Source: Luteibacter jiangsuensis
GTDB lineage: Bacteria > Pseudomonadota > Gammaproteobacteria > Xanthomonadales > Rhodanobacteraceae
DNA length: 64,000 bases
NCBI RefSeq assembly: GCF_030812295.1
Contig: NZ_JAUSSK010000001.1
Location: 992,001 to 1,056,000 of the forward strand
Reading direction: 5' to 3'
Below, piece after piece: positions 1-7,594 of the stretch. The notes under the pieces are model-generated. The model saw only the letters and a list, made by a program, of their open reading frames with translations, had not been told where the DNA came from and made no database searches. The translations under genes and the position numbers were made by a program. The stretch's first letter is position 1. Each line of letters opens with the position of its first letter.

Positions 1-1
1 G

Positions 2-559
2 TCACGCCTCGGCGCCACGGTCGCCGGCTTGATGGGCGAACTGGGCATGGCCGGTGGAAGGCTGGAAGTCTCGCTGGAGCGTGCCGAGGGCGACGAGCCC
101 GACCCACAGGGACGGGAGCGCTGCGAACTGCTGGTCAGCGCCAACCCGGGGCAGCCGCCGCGTCCGCTGCGCAAGGTCGCCTCCGGTGGCGAACTCGCCC
201 GCATCAGCCTCGCCATCGAGGTCGCCACGCTGGGCAACGACAACATCGGCTGCATGATCTTCGACGAAGTGGACACCGGCATCGGCGGCGCGGTCGCCGA
301 AGTGGTCGGCCAGAAGCTGCGCGCCCTCGGCGAGCGCGTGCAGGTGCTCTGCGTGACGCACCTGCCGCAGGTGGCGGCCCAGGGCCACTCGCATTTGCAG
401 GTGGCGAAAGAGAGCGATGGCGAGGCCACGCGTACCCGCATCCATGCGCTCGATGCCGCCGGTCGCCGCGACGAACTCAGCCGCATGCTTGGGGGGGTGG
501 AGATCACCAAGGAAACCCGCGCGCATGCGAAGAAGATGCTGGATCGCGCGCAGGGGTGA
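2..559 (+). CDS. recN: DNA repair protein RecN, C-terminal part (gene starts before the window)
   Basis: The open frame runs in from the left edge and ends at a TGA at 557-559, so only the last ~185 residues are present. RecN is an SMC-like ATPase acting in recombinational repair of double-strand breaks. The visible part is its C-terminal ATPase half: an ABC signature-like LRKVASGGELARISLA segment, the Walker B and catalytic stretch MIFDEVDTGIGG, the switch segment VLCVTHLPQVAAQ with its His, and the usual tail ending near KETRAHAKKMLD. Its stop codon directly abuts the stop of the convergent response-regulator gene, leaving no intergenic bases. Confidence 0.95.
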   Translation, partial: SRLGATVAGLMGELGMAGGRLEVSLERAEGDEPDPQGRERCELLVSANPGQPPRPLRKVASGGELARISLAIEVATLGNDNIGCMIFDEVDTGIGGAVAEVVGQKLRALGERVQVLCVTHLPQVAAQGHSHLQVAKESDGEATRTRIHALDAAGRRDELSRMLGGVEITKETRAHAKKMLDRAQG

Positions 560-1189
560 TCAGGTTCGGATCAGGCCGCGCTCCTGCGCCATCCGATAGA
601 GATCCAGTTCCGAGCCCGCGTTGAGCTTGTTCATCACCGCCGCGCGGTGGATGTAGATCGTCTTCTGCCCGATCCCGAGTTCCGCGGCCACCTGCTTCGG
701 TGCGCGTCCAGCGGCCAGCAACAGGAAGACCTCCCGTTCGCGGGCCGTCAGGCGATTGAACGGGTCCAGGTCGGTCGTGGGCCGGCCCGAACGGCGTTCG
801 CGCAGGTCGGAACTCAGGTACTGGTCGCCGCCGAGCACCGAACGCACCGCGGCCACCAGTTCCTCGGGCGCCACGCCCTTGGTCACGTAGCCACGCGCAC
901 CGCGGCGCAGTGCTTCGGATACGTAGGGTTCGCCATCGTGCATGCTCAGAACGATAATCTTCATGCCCGGCGCGATGCTGCCCAGGTGCTCGATCAGCGG
1001 CAGTCCGCTGCCGTCAGGCAGGGACAGGTCCACCGCCACCAGGTCTGGCCGATGCTGGGTGACGGCGTCCACCGCTTCGTCGGCGTTGCGGGCTTCGGCG
1101 ACGACGTCGAGGTCGGGTTCCAGCTCGATGAGGCGCTTGAAACCCTCACGAACGATGGCGTGGTCATCTACAAGGACGATTCTGGGCAT
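560..1189 (-). CDS. LuxR/NarL-family response regulator
   Basis: This 209-residue protein has an N-terminal receiver domain (DDH acidic pocket near residues 8-10, phospho-acceptor Asp54 in VAVDLSLPDG, conserved Lys in VTKG near 104) and a C-terminal LuxR-type helix-turn-helix (LTAREREVFLLLAAG from about 143). A longer open frame exists upstream, but the ATG at 1189 starts the canonical PRIVLVDDH receiver sequence. The gene is divergent from the histidine kinase gene starting at 1279, so the two probably form a two-component pair sharing a 90-bp promoter region. The input signal is unknown. Confidence 0.92.
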   Translation of the reverse strand: MPRIVLVDDHAIVREGFKRLIELEPDLDVVAEARNADEAVDAVTQHRPDLVAVDLSLPDGSGLPLIEHLGSIAPGMKIIVLSMHDGEPYVSEALRRGARGYVTKGVAPEELVAAVRSVLGGDQYLSSDLRERRSGRPTTDLDPFNRLTAREREVFLLLAAGRAPKQVAAELGIGQKTIYIHRAAVMNKLNAGSELDLYRMAQERGLIRT

Positions 1190-1278
1190 GGGCAGAATGT
1201 AGCAGGCTCTCCCGACGCGTGCGTATGGCCCGATCGCCGCCGTCGGCTCCGCGCATCCGCCGTGTAACATTGCCGCCA

Positions 1279-2898
1279 ATGCGACTACACGGTCTTTCAC
1301 GCTTCGCCGGCCCCTTGTTCGCGCTCGCGTACGCCGCGGCGTGGGTGATGCTGTGGCCGACCGAGCAGCCTTATTGGGTGCTGCCCTTCGGCCTGCGCTT
1401 CGGCGCACTGCTGTTGATGCGCACGCGCCACTGGTTCTGGATCCTCGGCGCCGAGATCGCCGCCAGCGCCTTTTGCGAATGGCGCAGTGGCCTGCCGATC
1501 GGGGGCGCGGGCTTCGTCCTTGGCGACGCTCCCGAGCCGCTGATGGTGGCCGCCTGCCTGTGGCTGCTGCGTCGCGCGCACCTGCACGCCAGCCTCAATA
1601 CGCCCGAGGACGTCGCCCGCCTGCTGCTCTCGGCCATGGTCACCGCCACGGTAGCCACCGCCGGCAACGCCGCGATGATGGCCTCCATGCATCCCGCCGC
1701 CCCGGTGGAGATGCTGGGTACCACCTTCGGCAGCGACCTGCTCGGCAACTACCTGGGCGTGCTGCTGGTGGTGCCGGTCATGATCCTCGCGTTCCGCGAG
1801 CGGCCCACGCAAGCGGCGATGGGCGAACTGTTGCTCGATGGCCTGCTGGTGATGCTGCCCTCGCTCGCCATCCTGATCACGCTCGCCGAATACTCGCCGC
1901 AACCGCAGTTCGCCCGGGTCCTCTCCCTGGCGCCGGTGTTGTTCTTCGCGTTCCGCCACGGCTGGCGCGGCGCCGGCCTGGCCATGCTGATCACCAGCGT
2001 GGGGCTGAACGTCACCGAGGACATGATCGGCCGCGGGGCACCCACGGCGGCCGCCCATCTGTTCCTGGCCGTGGCGGGCACGGGCACGTTGATGCTCGGT
2101 GCGGCGACCGATGCGCTGCGCCGCAGCAGCGAGCGCGTGGCCCAGCAGAACACCCACCTGGCCGCCGCCAACCAGCGCCTGGACCAGCTTGCGCGGCAGC
2201 TGCGGGATGCCGCGCGCGGCAACCTTCAGGCGGAGGAAAACCTGCGCCGTCACATGGCCGCGGAACTGCACGACGAACTCGGCCAGAACCTCACCGCGAT
2301 CCAGACCCACCTGAAACTGGCCCAGTCGCGCCTGGGCAGCGCGGGACTGGAAGACATCGGCATGTCGATCAACGGCATCCTCGGCCATATGCGCCGGGCC
2401 CTGCACAAGATGCTCGACAGCCTGCGTCCTTCCGTCCTGGATGAGTTCGGTCTGCTGCGCGCCCTGGACGAAGGCCCCGTGCGCGACATGCTCACCGCCG
2501 CGGGCATCCACTACGTAACCGACCTGCGCGGCGACCCCCGCCTGCTCGACGACGACACCCTGACGGCCATCTACCGTGTCGTCCAGGAGAGCGCGACCAA
2601 CGTGGTGCGGCACTCCGGCGCCCGTCAGATGAAGCTGCGCCTGCGTATCGGCCTGCGCGACAGCGGGCCGGTGGCGATCCTCGATATCCGTGACGACGGG
2701 GCCGGCCTGCCCTCCACCCCACGCCCCGTCCGCACCGATGGCGGTGGCCGTGGATTGCAGGGAATGAGCGACCGGATCACGGCCCTCGGTGGCCTCTTTC
2801 GCATCCGTCCCGAGCCTGTAGGGCTTCACCTCCGCGTGCTGCTTCGCAGCACAAGTATCGGAAGCAACATAGGAAATTTTCCGATACCGGGTGGATGA
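1279..2898 (+). CDS. MASE1-type membrane sensor histidine kinase (HisKA_3)
   Basis: The protein has 539 residues from the ATG at 1279 (MRLHGLSRF). The N-terminal ~270 residues form a multi-pass hydrophobic region resembling the MASE1 sensor domain. A coiled-coil-like linker follows, then a HisKA_3 dimerisation domain with the phospho-acceptor His331 in AAELHDELGQNL, and a HATPase_c domain with the N box ESATNVVRHSGA and the glycine boxes DDGAGL and GGGRGLQGM. HisKA_3 kinases of the NarX/UhpB/DegS kind pair with LuxR-type regulators, which fits the divergent neighbour. An upstream in-frame ATG at 1219 is less likely because it adds a non-conserved basic stretch. The ligand cannot be told from sequence. 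Confidence 0.9.
   Translation: MRLHGLSRFAGPLFALAYAAAWVMLWPTEQPYWVLPFGLRFGALLLMRTRHWFWILGAEIAASAFCEWRSGLPIGGAGFVLGDAPEPLMVAACLWLLRRAHLHASLNTPEDVARLLLSAMVTATVATAGNAAMMASMHPAAPVEMLGTTFGSDLLGNYLGVLLVVPVMILAFRERPTQAAMGELLLDGLLVMLPSLAILITLAEYSPQPQFARVLSLAPVLFFAFRHGWRGAGLAMLITSVGLNVTEDMIGRGAPTAAAHLFLAVAGTGTLMLGAATDALRRSSERVAQQNTHLAAANQRLDQLARQLRDAARGNLQAEENLRRHMAAELHDELGQNLTAIQTHLKLAQSRLGSAGLEDIGMSINGILGHMRRALHKMLDSLRPSVLDEFGLLRALDEGPVRDMLTAAGIHYVTDLRGDPRLLDDDTLTAIYRVVQESATNVVRHSGARQMKLRLRIGLRDSGPVAILDIRDDGAGLPSTPRPVRTDGGGRGLQGMSDRITALGGLFRIRPEPVGLHLRVLLRSTSIGSNIGNFPIPGG
2855..2887. promoter_or_regulatory. 9-bp perfect inverted repeat, possible regulator site
   Basis: GTATCGGAA (2855-2863) and TTCCGATAC (2879-2887) form an exact inverted repeat with a 15-bp spacer. 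It lies inside the last codons of the kinase gene and about 57 bp upstream of the predicted start of the structured RNA. It could be an operator for an activator such as the neighbouring LuxR-type regulator, or an RNA hairpin at the end of the kinase message. The assignment is an inference from position and symmetry only. Confidence 0.35.
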
Positions 2899-2927
2899 AC
2901 GCTTCGTTACGATCCCATTATCGATGT

Positions 2928-3119
2928 GGGGGAGCCGCCGTCGAGAGACGGTGAGCCCAGGTCGGTCGTGGGGACGATCGACCTGATGAGGCGACAGGAT
3001 GTCAGCCTCGCCGGTGCGACATGGAGATCGGGATCCAGCGAGCAACTCGCGATCCACGAACCTTGAAGACGCCGGATCAAGCCGTCGGTGGACAGGAGTC
3101 CGCCGGCGGCGTTTTTTTT
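2928..3119 (+). ncRNA. Candidate structured small RNA (Rsm/CsrB-like, GGA loops)
   Basis: This ~190-nt stretch has no credible gene but folds into consecutive strong hairpins. H1 is 2936-2953 with a GAGA loop. H2 is 2959-2984, 11 pairs with a GGGG loop. H3 is 2988-3009 with loop AGGAU and one bulged A. H4 is 3031-3055, with GGAUC and GCGAG arms around a CA bulge. The terminator hairpin is 3081-3110, 13 pairs with loop AGGA, followed by eight T. Unpaired GGA motifs recur in the 5' leader, in two loops (and GGGGA at the H2 loop edge) and in the 3021-3025 linker, as in RsmA/CsrA-sequestering RNAs; AGGAUGU in H3 matches the 3' part of the CsrA consensus. A weak -10 (CATTAT, 2916-2921) would start transcription near 2928. 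The downstream gene fur is on the other strand, so this is not a leader of it. Confidence 0.6.
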
Positions 3120-3150
3120 GGCCCTTCGAAATCCGGATGCTACCCAATAA

Positions 3151-3172
3151 AAAAGGCCCCGCAGGGCCTTTT
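3151..3172 (-). terminator. Rho-independent terminator of fur
   Basis: AAAAGGCCC (3151-3159) and GGGCCTTTT (3164-3172) form a 9-bp stem with a four-base loop. The A/T-rich arms make it able to act in both directions. It sits just after the fur stop and also backs up the terminator of the structured RNA on the other strand. Confidence 0.85.
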
Positions 3173-3191
3173 CTCGTTGCGGCAAGCGGGA

Positions 3192-3605
3192 TCAGCGCTT
3201 CTTCTTGGGCCGGACGTACAGCACCAGGCTGTGGTCCTCGATGACGTAGCCGTGGCGCTCGGCGATCTCGTGCTGGAGGCGTTCGATCTCCTCGCTAATG
3301 AACTCGATCACTTTTCCGCTGTCCACGTCGATCATGTGGTCGTGATGCTTGCCGCGGTCCAGCTCGTACACCGCCTGCCCGCCCTCGAAGTTGTGCTTCA
3401 TGACGATGCCGGCAGCTTCGAACTGGGTCAGGACGCGGTACACCGTGGCAAGCCCGATGTCCTCCTGGTGCGCAAGCAGGCGCTTGTAGATGTCTTCGGC
3501 CGTGAGGTGGCGTTCCTCTGCCTCTTCGAAGATCTGCAGGATCCGCATGCGCGGATGCGTGACTTTCAGGCCCGCCTTGCGGAGCTCTTTGGTTTCCTGG
3601 TCCAT
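3192..3605 (-). CDS. fur: Ferric uptake regulator Fur
   Basis: This 137-residue protein is colinear with Fur: a winged helix (KVTHPRMRILQIF to DIGLATVYRVLTQFEAAG), the metal-binding segment HHDHMIDVDSGKVIEF around residues 87-102, and the C-terminal dimerisation strand HSLVLYVR. Fur with Fe(II) represses iron-uptake genes. The protein contains no cysteine at all; the CxxC structural-zinc motif of E. coli Fur reads DVDS here. It is divergent from bamE across 72 bp, an arrangement known for omlA-fur in Xanthomonas, so the promoters probably overlap. Confidence 0.96.
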   Translation of the reverse strand: MDQETKELRKAGLKVTHPRMRILQIFEEAEERHLTAEDIYKRLLAHQEDIGLATVYRVLTQFEAAGIVMKHNFEGGQAVYELDRGKHHDHMIDVDSGKVIEFISEEIERLQHEIAERHGYVIEDHSLVLYVRPKKKR

Positions 3606-3677
3606 GTCAGACCCCTCGCGGTGCCGTAAGGCGCTTAGTGTATCATCACAGGCTTCACGATCCGGACGTTACTACGC

Positions 3678-4160
3678 ATGCATAAGCTCATCCGCACGCT
3701 GGGTTTGGCCATGATGGCGACCGCCATCGCGGGCTGTGGCCTGCTCTATACCCCCGACGTGCAGCAGGGCAACCTGCTCGACAAGAAGAACGTCGACCAG
3801 CTGCAGCCCGGCATGACCAAGCGCCAGGTCCTCGTCCTCCTGGGCACCCCCTCGGTCATCTCGCCGTTCGACCAGGACCGCTGGGACTACGTCTCGACCT
3901 TCTCGCACCGTGGCCGTCCGATGACGACCCGCACGCTGACCCTGTCCTTCAACAACGACACGCTCGTGCGTACCGAGGGTGACTTCTTCTCCCAGGATGC
4001 CCAGCAGTTGCTGAAGGACTCGGAGAAGTACAAGGCGAACCCGACCGGCGGCGCCGACGGCGACAAGAACACGGATGGCAAGAAGGAATCCAGCGACGGC
4101 GGCTTCGGTGTCGGCGTCAACGGCTCGTCCGACGACAGCCCGGCCAGCAAGCGCCAGTAA
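3678..4160 (+). CDS. bamE: Outer membrane assembly lipoprotein BamE (OmlA/SmpA)
   Basis: This 160-residue lipoprotein has a lipobox (AIAGC, Cys near residue 20) after a short hydrophobic signal. The BamE fold signature follows: LDKKNVDQLQPGMTKRQVL, LLGTPSV and DRWDYV, then a strand-rich core ending near residue 110. BamE is part of the BAM machine that inserts beta-barrel proteins into the outer membrane. The last ~50 residues are a low-complexity Gly/Ser/Asp/Lys tail that is longer than in E. coli BamE. The gene is divergent from fur. Confidence 0.95.
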   Translation: MHKLIRTLGLAMMATAIAGCGLLYTPDVQQGNLLDKKNVDQLQPGMTKRQVLVLLGTPSVISPFDQDRWDYVSTFSHRGRPMTTRTLTLSFNNDTLVRTEGDFFSQDAQQLLKDSEKYKANPTGGADGDKNTDGKKESSDGGFGVGVNGSSDDSPASKRQ

Positions 4161-4167
4161 TTCCGGG

Positions 4168-4446
4168 TCAGGTGCCGCGCATCGCGCGGCGCCTCCTGGC
4201 TTCCATGGGGTCGAGGGTCAGCGGCCGGTAGAGTTCCACGCGGTCGCCGTCCTCCAGCACCTGCCCGGCGGGCACCTTCTTCGCGTAGATGCCTAGCCGG
4301 GACGGGTCTGGCGTCACTCCCTCGGGCAGCTCCACCCTGGCCCGTTCCACGGCCTCCCAGGCGGTCGTCCCCGACGGCATCCGCAGGGCGATCACCACCT
4401 GCCCTTCGGGCCCGGCGTAGGCGACCTCGATGGCGATCTCAGCCAT
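4168..4446 (-). CDS. RnfH/RatB-family ubiquitin-like protein
   Basis: This 92-residue protein matches the RnfH (UPF0125, RatB/PasI) family, with IAIEVAYAGPEGQVV at the start, the segment RLGIYAKKVP, and LEDGDRVELYRPL near the C-terminus, a beta-grasp fold typical of the family. It overlaps the upstream ratA-like gene by 8 bp, the conserved ratA-ratB pairing next to smpB. Its role as an antitoxin has been disputed, so the name is kept at family level. Confidence 0.88.
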   Translation of the reverse strand: MAEIAIEVAYAGPEGQVVIALRMPSGTTAWEAVERARVELPEGVTPDPSRLGIYAKKVPAGQVLEDGDRVELYRPLTLDPMEARRRRAMRGT

Positions 4447-4867
4447 ACTGCCGGCGCGCCTCGTCGCAGAAGTCGTCGACCATCCGGTTGGCCAGTTGCT
4501 GGAAGCCCATCTTCAGTACCCCACCGCCCAGGCCGGCGTAGTCGAAATCCAGGGCGAGCGCGATCTTGCAGCCGGCGTCGCCCAGGGCCTGGAAGGTAAA
4601 GACACCATCGAGCGAGCGGAAGGGCCCCTCCACGAATTTCATGGACAGGCGTTCCGGCCGTTCCATGGTGTTTCGGGTGGTGAAATGCTGCTTCATGCCG
4701 GCGAACTTGAGATCCAGCCGGGCCACCAGCACATCGTCGTCCCGCTCCACCACCGTGGCGGCGTCACACCAGCCGAAGCGCTTTGGGTATGCTTCCACAT
4801 CGTTGACCAGGTCGAACATCTGCGCGGGCGTGAACGGCACGATCGCACTGCGGCGGATTTCAATCAC
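4439..4867 (-). CDS. ratA: RatA-family START/SRPBCC protein
   Basis: This 142-residue protein is a polyketide-cyclase/START-like member of the RatA (PasT, Coq10-like) family. It begins IEIRRSAIVPFTPAQMFDLVNDVEAYPKRFGWC and ends with the family's amphipathic helix VDDFCDEARRQYG. E. coli RatA was reported to block 70S assembly, while Coq10 relatives bind ubiquinone, so either role is possible. It is co-transcribed with the downstream RnfH-like gene (8-bp overlap) and divergent from smpB, as in many gammaproteobacteria. Confidence 0.9.
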   Translation of the reverse strand: MIEIRRSAIVPFTPAQMFDLVNDVEAYPKRFGWCDAATVVERDDDVLVARLDLKFAGMKQHFTTRNTMERPERLSMKFVEGPFRSLDGVFTFQALGDAGCKIALALDFDYAGLGGGVLKMGFQQLANRMVDDFCDEARRQYG

Positions 4868-4946
4868 GTGAAGACCTCGTCTTATTCACCGGCTCATGGA
4901 CCCGCCGGACTTGTATCAGGGATCCGATAGACCGATTTTAGCGGAC

Positions 4947-5447
4947 ATGGCAAAAGCGAAACCGAAGGACACGGAAAAGGAAGGCCGCGGCACGATCGCG
5001 CTGAACAAGCGCGCGCGTCACGAATATCACATCGACCAGCGCTTCGAAGCCGGGATGGAGCTGCAGGGCTGGGAACTGAAGTCCCTGCGTGCCGGCCGGA
5101 TCAACTTCGGCGAAGGCTGCTACGCGATCATCCAGCACGGCGAGGTCTTCCTCGTCGGCGCCCAGATCCCGCCGCTGATCAGCGCCTCCACCCACGTGGT
5201 GGCGAACGACCGGCGCACGCGCAAGCTGCTGCTCCACCGCGAGGAGATCGACCGCCTGATCGGCGCCGTCGAGCGCAAGGGCTACACCCTGGTCCCCACC
5301 GCGATGTACTGGAAGAACAACAAGGTGAAGTGCGAGATCGGCCTGGCCAAGGGCAAGCAGGAGCACGACAAGCGCAACACCGACAAGGAACGCGAATGGG
5401 CGATCGACAAGCAGCGCGTGATGCGCTCGCACAACAAGATGGGCTGA
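4947..5447 (+). CDS. smpB: SsrA-binding protein SmpB
   Basis: The protein has 166 residues from the ATG at 4947 ([11 protein letters not shown]), chosen over an upstream in-frame ATG because it gives the usual length. It contains the OB-fold core ([41 protein letters not shown]) and the basic C-terminal tail ([18 protein letters not shown]) that mimics the anticodon stem in the decoding centre. SmpB delivers tmRNA to stalled ribosomes. The tmRNA gene lies directly downstream, the usual arrangement. Confidence 0.97.
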   Translation: MAKAKPKDTEKEGRGTIALNKRARHEYHIDQRFEAGMELQGWELKSLRAGRINFGEGCYAIIQHGEVFLVGAQIPPLISASTHVVANDRRTRKLLLHREEIDRLIGAVERKGYTLVPTAMYWKNNKVKCEIGLAKGKQEHDKRNTDKEREWAIDKQRVMRSHNKMG

Positions 5448-5470
5448 CCTGAACAGCCGGGCGGCGCCCA

Positions 5471-5499
5471 TTGTGGGTGCCCCTCCCCGCCCATATACT
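5471..5499 (+). promoter_or_regulatory. Sigma-70 promoter of ssrA
   Basis: TTGTGG (5471-5476) and TATACT (5494-5499) are separated by 17 bp and sit about 30 bp before the mature tmRNA 5' end at 5529. This leaves a short 5' leader for RNase P to remove. Confidence 0.7.
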
Positions 5500-5528
5500 G
5501 CTGGGTGTAGTCACATTACGTTTTCCCC

Positions 5529-5921
<393 letters not shown>

Positions 5922-5931
5922 CTTCGGCAGC

Positions 5932-5960
5932 GGATCAGCAGTAACTTGCTGATCCGTTTT
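5932..5960 (+). terminator. Terminator of ssrA
   Basis: GGATCAGCA (5932-5940) pairs with TGCTGATCC (5947-5955) around a six-base loop, followed by GTTTTG. It lies 10 bp after the encoded tmRNA 3' end. Confidence 0.8.
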
Positions 5961-6224
5961 GCTTTGCGGGTGACGGAGACCTCTGATCAGTCCTTTCAAA
6001 GGTACTGCCGGAGGTACTGGTATGCCCAAAGCGTTCCTGCAAACCCGATAAGCCGCTGACCGAGGTTGACGCGCAGGACATGGATCTGTTTTTTGGACGC
6101 CATCGCGACACTGCCGCCTAACGCCACGAAGAGGTGGCCTACCTTGGCGTCCTCGAAAGAAGGGCTGTCGCCATATCGCCTGAATCAAGCCGCGTTGCGA
6201 AGCTACGTCGGCTTGAACGAATTG
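5961..6224. other. Non-coding or degenerate stretch after tmRNA
   Basis: No intact gene is seen here. Short open pieces in the plus direction, interrupted by stops near 6050 and 6119, could be scraps of lost coding sequence, but none is recognisable. The base composition is visibly less GC-rich than the flanks. An antisense frame over the tmRNA end gives the well-known spurious WRWRESNPRP peptide and is not a gene. Confidence 0.5.
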
Positions 6225-6674
6225 TCAGGCAGCACTCCGACGGGCTTCGCTCAAATGCAGCAGCGGAAATGGCAACCCTTGGGAATCCGTCGATGAGCGA
6301 CCAGTGACGACGAAGCCATTGGATAGATAAAAAGCTACTGCGCGCGGATTTTGCTCATTTACATCCACTTGCAGTTCACCTTTCAATACCCTCGCATGCT
6401 CAAGCATGGCCTTTCCTCCGCCTCGCCGAAAGCTGGTTGGAGAAATAAACAATGCCTCAAGCTTGTTGTTGTCCAGCCCCATAAAACCCATAGGTGCCGA
6501 TGCCTCATCACACAACACCCACACTTCAAGGCCCGGCAAGGCTTGATCGCGAACCATGGGTAGAAGCGTCTGGATATCTTGCTCCGATAGGAAGTCATGT
6601 GACGCGCGAACGGATTGCTCCCAGATGCCAAGGAGAGCTTGATGATCTTCTGGCTGTGCTTTTCGAATCTTCAT
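6225..6674 (-). CDS. GNAT-family N-acetyltransferase
   Basis: This 149-residue protein starts at the ATG at 6674 (MKIRKAQPEDHQALL), where homology-like sequence begins. It has the GNAT layout: WEQSVRASHDFL and the helix-rich N-terminal half, then FMGLDNNKLEALFISPTSF as the strand before the acetyl-CoA loop, RRGGGKAML as the pyrophosphate-binding loop, and QNPRAVAFYLSNGFVVTGRS as the C-terminal motif. It resembles the YjaB-type acetyltransferases; the substrate is unknown. Its codon use looks less GC-biased than its neighbours and it lies in the tmRNA-adjacent scar, so acquisition by transfer is plausible. Confidence 0.85.
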   Translation of the reverse strand: MKIRKAQPEDHQALLGIWEQSVRASHDFLSEQDIQTLLPMVRDQALPGLEVWVLCDEASAPMGFMGLDNNKLEALFISPTSFRRGGGKAMLEHARVLKGELQVDVNEQNPRAVAFYLSNGFVVTGRSSTDSQGLPFPLLHLSEARRSAA

Positions 6675-6693
6675 GTGTGCTGCCTGATGCGCA

Positions 6694-6858
6694 TTAGGAA
6701 GTAGCAGTCTTCCTTTGATTCTGCGAACGGTACTTCCCATGCGGGTCACGATCCGCCGGGGTGATCTTGCACAGGAAACCGGGGCCCACAGTATCCCGAA
6801 GTTCGATAGCCCTGTCTTGAGGCTGTGCCGCATCGACTGCGGACTTGGTGAGCCTGAT
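6694..6858 (-). pseudogene. Relic of a tyrosine integrase N-terminus
   Basis: In one minus-strand frame the sequence reads IRLTKSAVDAAQPQDRAIEL and then RDTVGPGFLCKITPA, closely resembling the Arm-DNA-binding start of phage or island integrases (LTK-x-VDA near the start, then ELRD-x-x-x-PGF and a KITPAGRK-like strand). It lacks a start codon (a stop immediately precedes an ATC), loses similarity after about 35 residues, and stops at 6694-6696. Only ~55 codons remain of a normal ~400. Its closeness to the tmRNA 3' end fits the relic of an element inserted there. Confidence 0.6.
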
Positions 6859-7019
6859 TTAAACCTGCTGTAGCTATCCGGAAACGTCTTTTGGCGAGTT
6901 GCGCGAATCCGCCGGTGGATTTAAGCCACCGCCGTGGGTGGACCGCATGCGGCGACCGCCGCCATATGCTGATCGTCGACCCGATCCGAGATATCAATGG
7001 GTCACCCTCAGCGACATTT

Positions 7020-7049
7020 AATCAGGAAAACTTGCAAGTTTTCCTGATT
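7020..7049. promoter_or_regulatory. Perfect 30-bp palindrome, probable MarR operator
   Basis: The half AATCAGGAAAACTTG is followed by its exact reverse complement, giving 15+15 bp with no mismatch. It ends 18 bp before the MarR-family start codon at 7068. MarR proteins bind such palindromes as dimers, so autoregulation is likely. Confidence 0.75.
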
Positions 7050-7067
7050 GATCGTACCGTTGTATCC

Positions 7068-7514
7068 ATGACTCCTCCCGTCGGCCCTTCCGCTTCCCTA
7101 GAAACCGCCGTTGCAGAGCTTTCTCTAGCAGTCGGCCAACTCCTGCGACGTCTGCGCGCCGAAACCAACCCGGAAGGACTGACCTGGTCGCAGACCATGG
7201 CGCTGGCCAGGCTTGAAAAAGCCGGGCCAGCGACGACCGCCGACCTCGCACGGGCGGAGGCGGTAAAGCCGCAGTCCATGGGCGCCACACTCACCGAACT
7301 GGAGCGCGAGGGCCTGGTCGAGCGTCGCCCGCATCCGACCGATGGTCGGCAGGTCCTGTTCGTCCTGACGCGGGAAGGTGTTCAGGCGCGGCGCAAACGC
7401 AGCGCCGCCAAGCAGAAATGGCTGTTGGACGCGATATCCAGGCTCGATGCCGACGAACGGAAAACGCTTATGTCCGCGGTCGAGCTAATCAAGCGTCTTG
7501 GCGAATCCGAATAG
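7068..7514 (+). CDS. MarR-family transcriptional regulator
   Basis: The protein has 148 residues from the ATG at 7068; the open frame extends further upstream, but through the operator palindrome and without conserved sequence. It shows the MarR winged-helix: LTWSQTMALARLEKAGPATTADLARAEAVKPQSMGATLTELE as the HTH, and GLVERRPHPTDGRQVLFVLT as the wing with the Asp-x-Arg motif. No cysteine-based sensor is evident. The isochorismatase-like gene and a small membrane protein follow in the same direction and are probably its targets. Confidence 0.9.
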   Translation: MTPPVGPSASLETAVAELSLAVGQLLRRLRAETNPEGLTWSQTMALARLEKAGPATTADLARAEAVKPQSMGATLTELEREGLVERRPHPTDGRQVLFVLTREGVQARRKRSAAKQKWLLDAISRLDADERKTLMSAVELIKRLGESE

Positions 7515-7594
7515 ACCACCGCCTTATCGAAGACTGCTCCCGAAATAACATCGGCGCGCGGTCGGCTGCGCCGGCTCTATGAAAGGAAACCACC

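Noticed and set aside
1297-3147. Long minus-strand frame opposite the histidine kinase gene
   Set aside because: It is the high-GC shadow of the kinase gene; composition is His/Gln/Arg-rich with no domain, and it covers the structured RNA.
4168-4867. ratA-ratB as a plasmid-type toxin-antitoxin module
   Set aside because: This is the conserved chromosomal START-domain/RnfH pair next to smpB; an antitoxin role for the RnfH protein is not supported.
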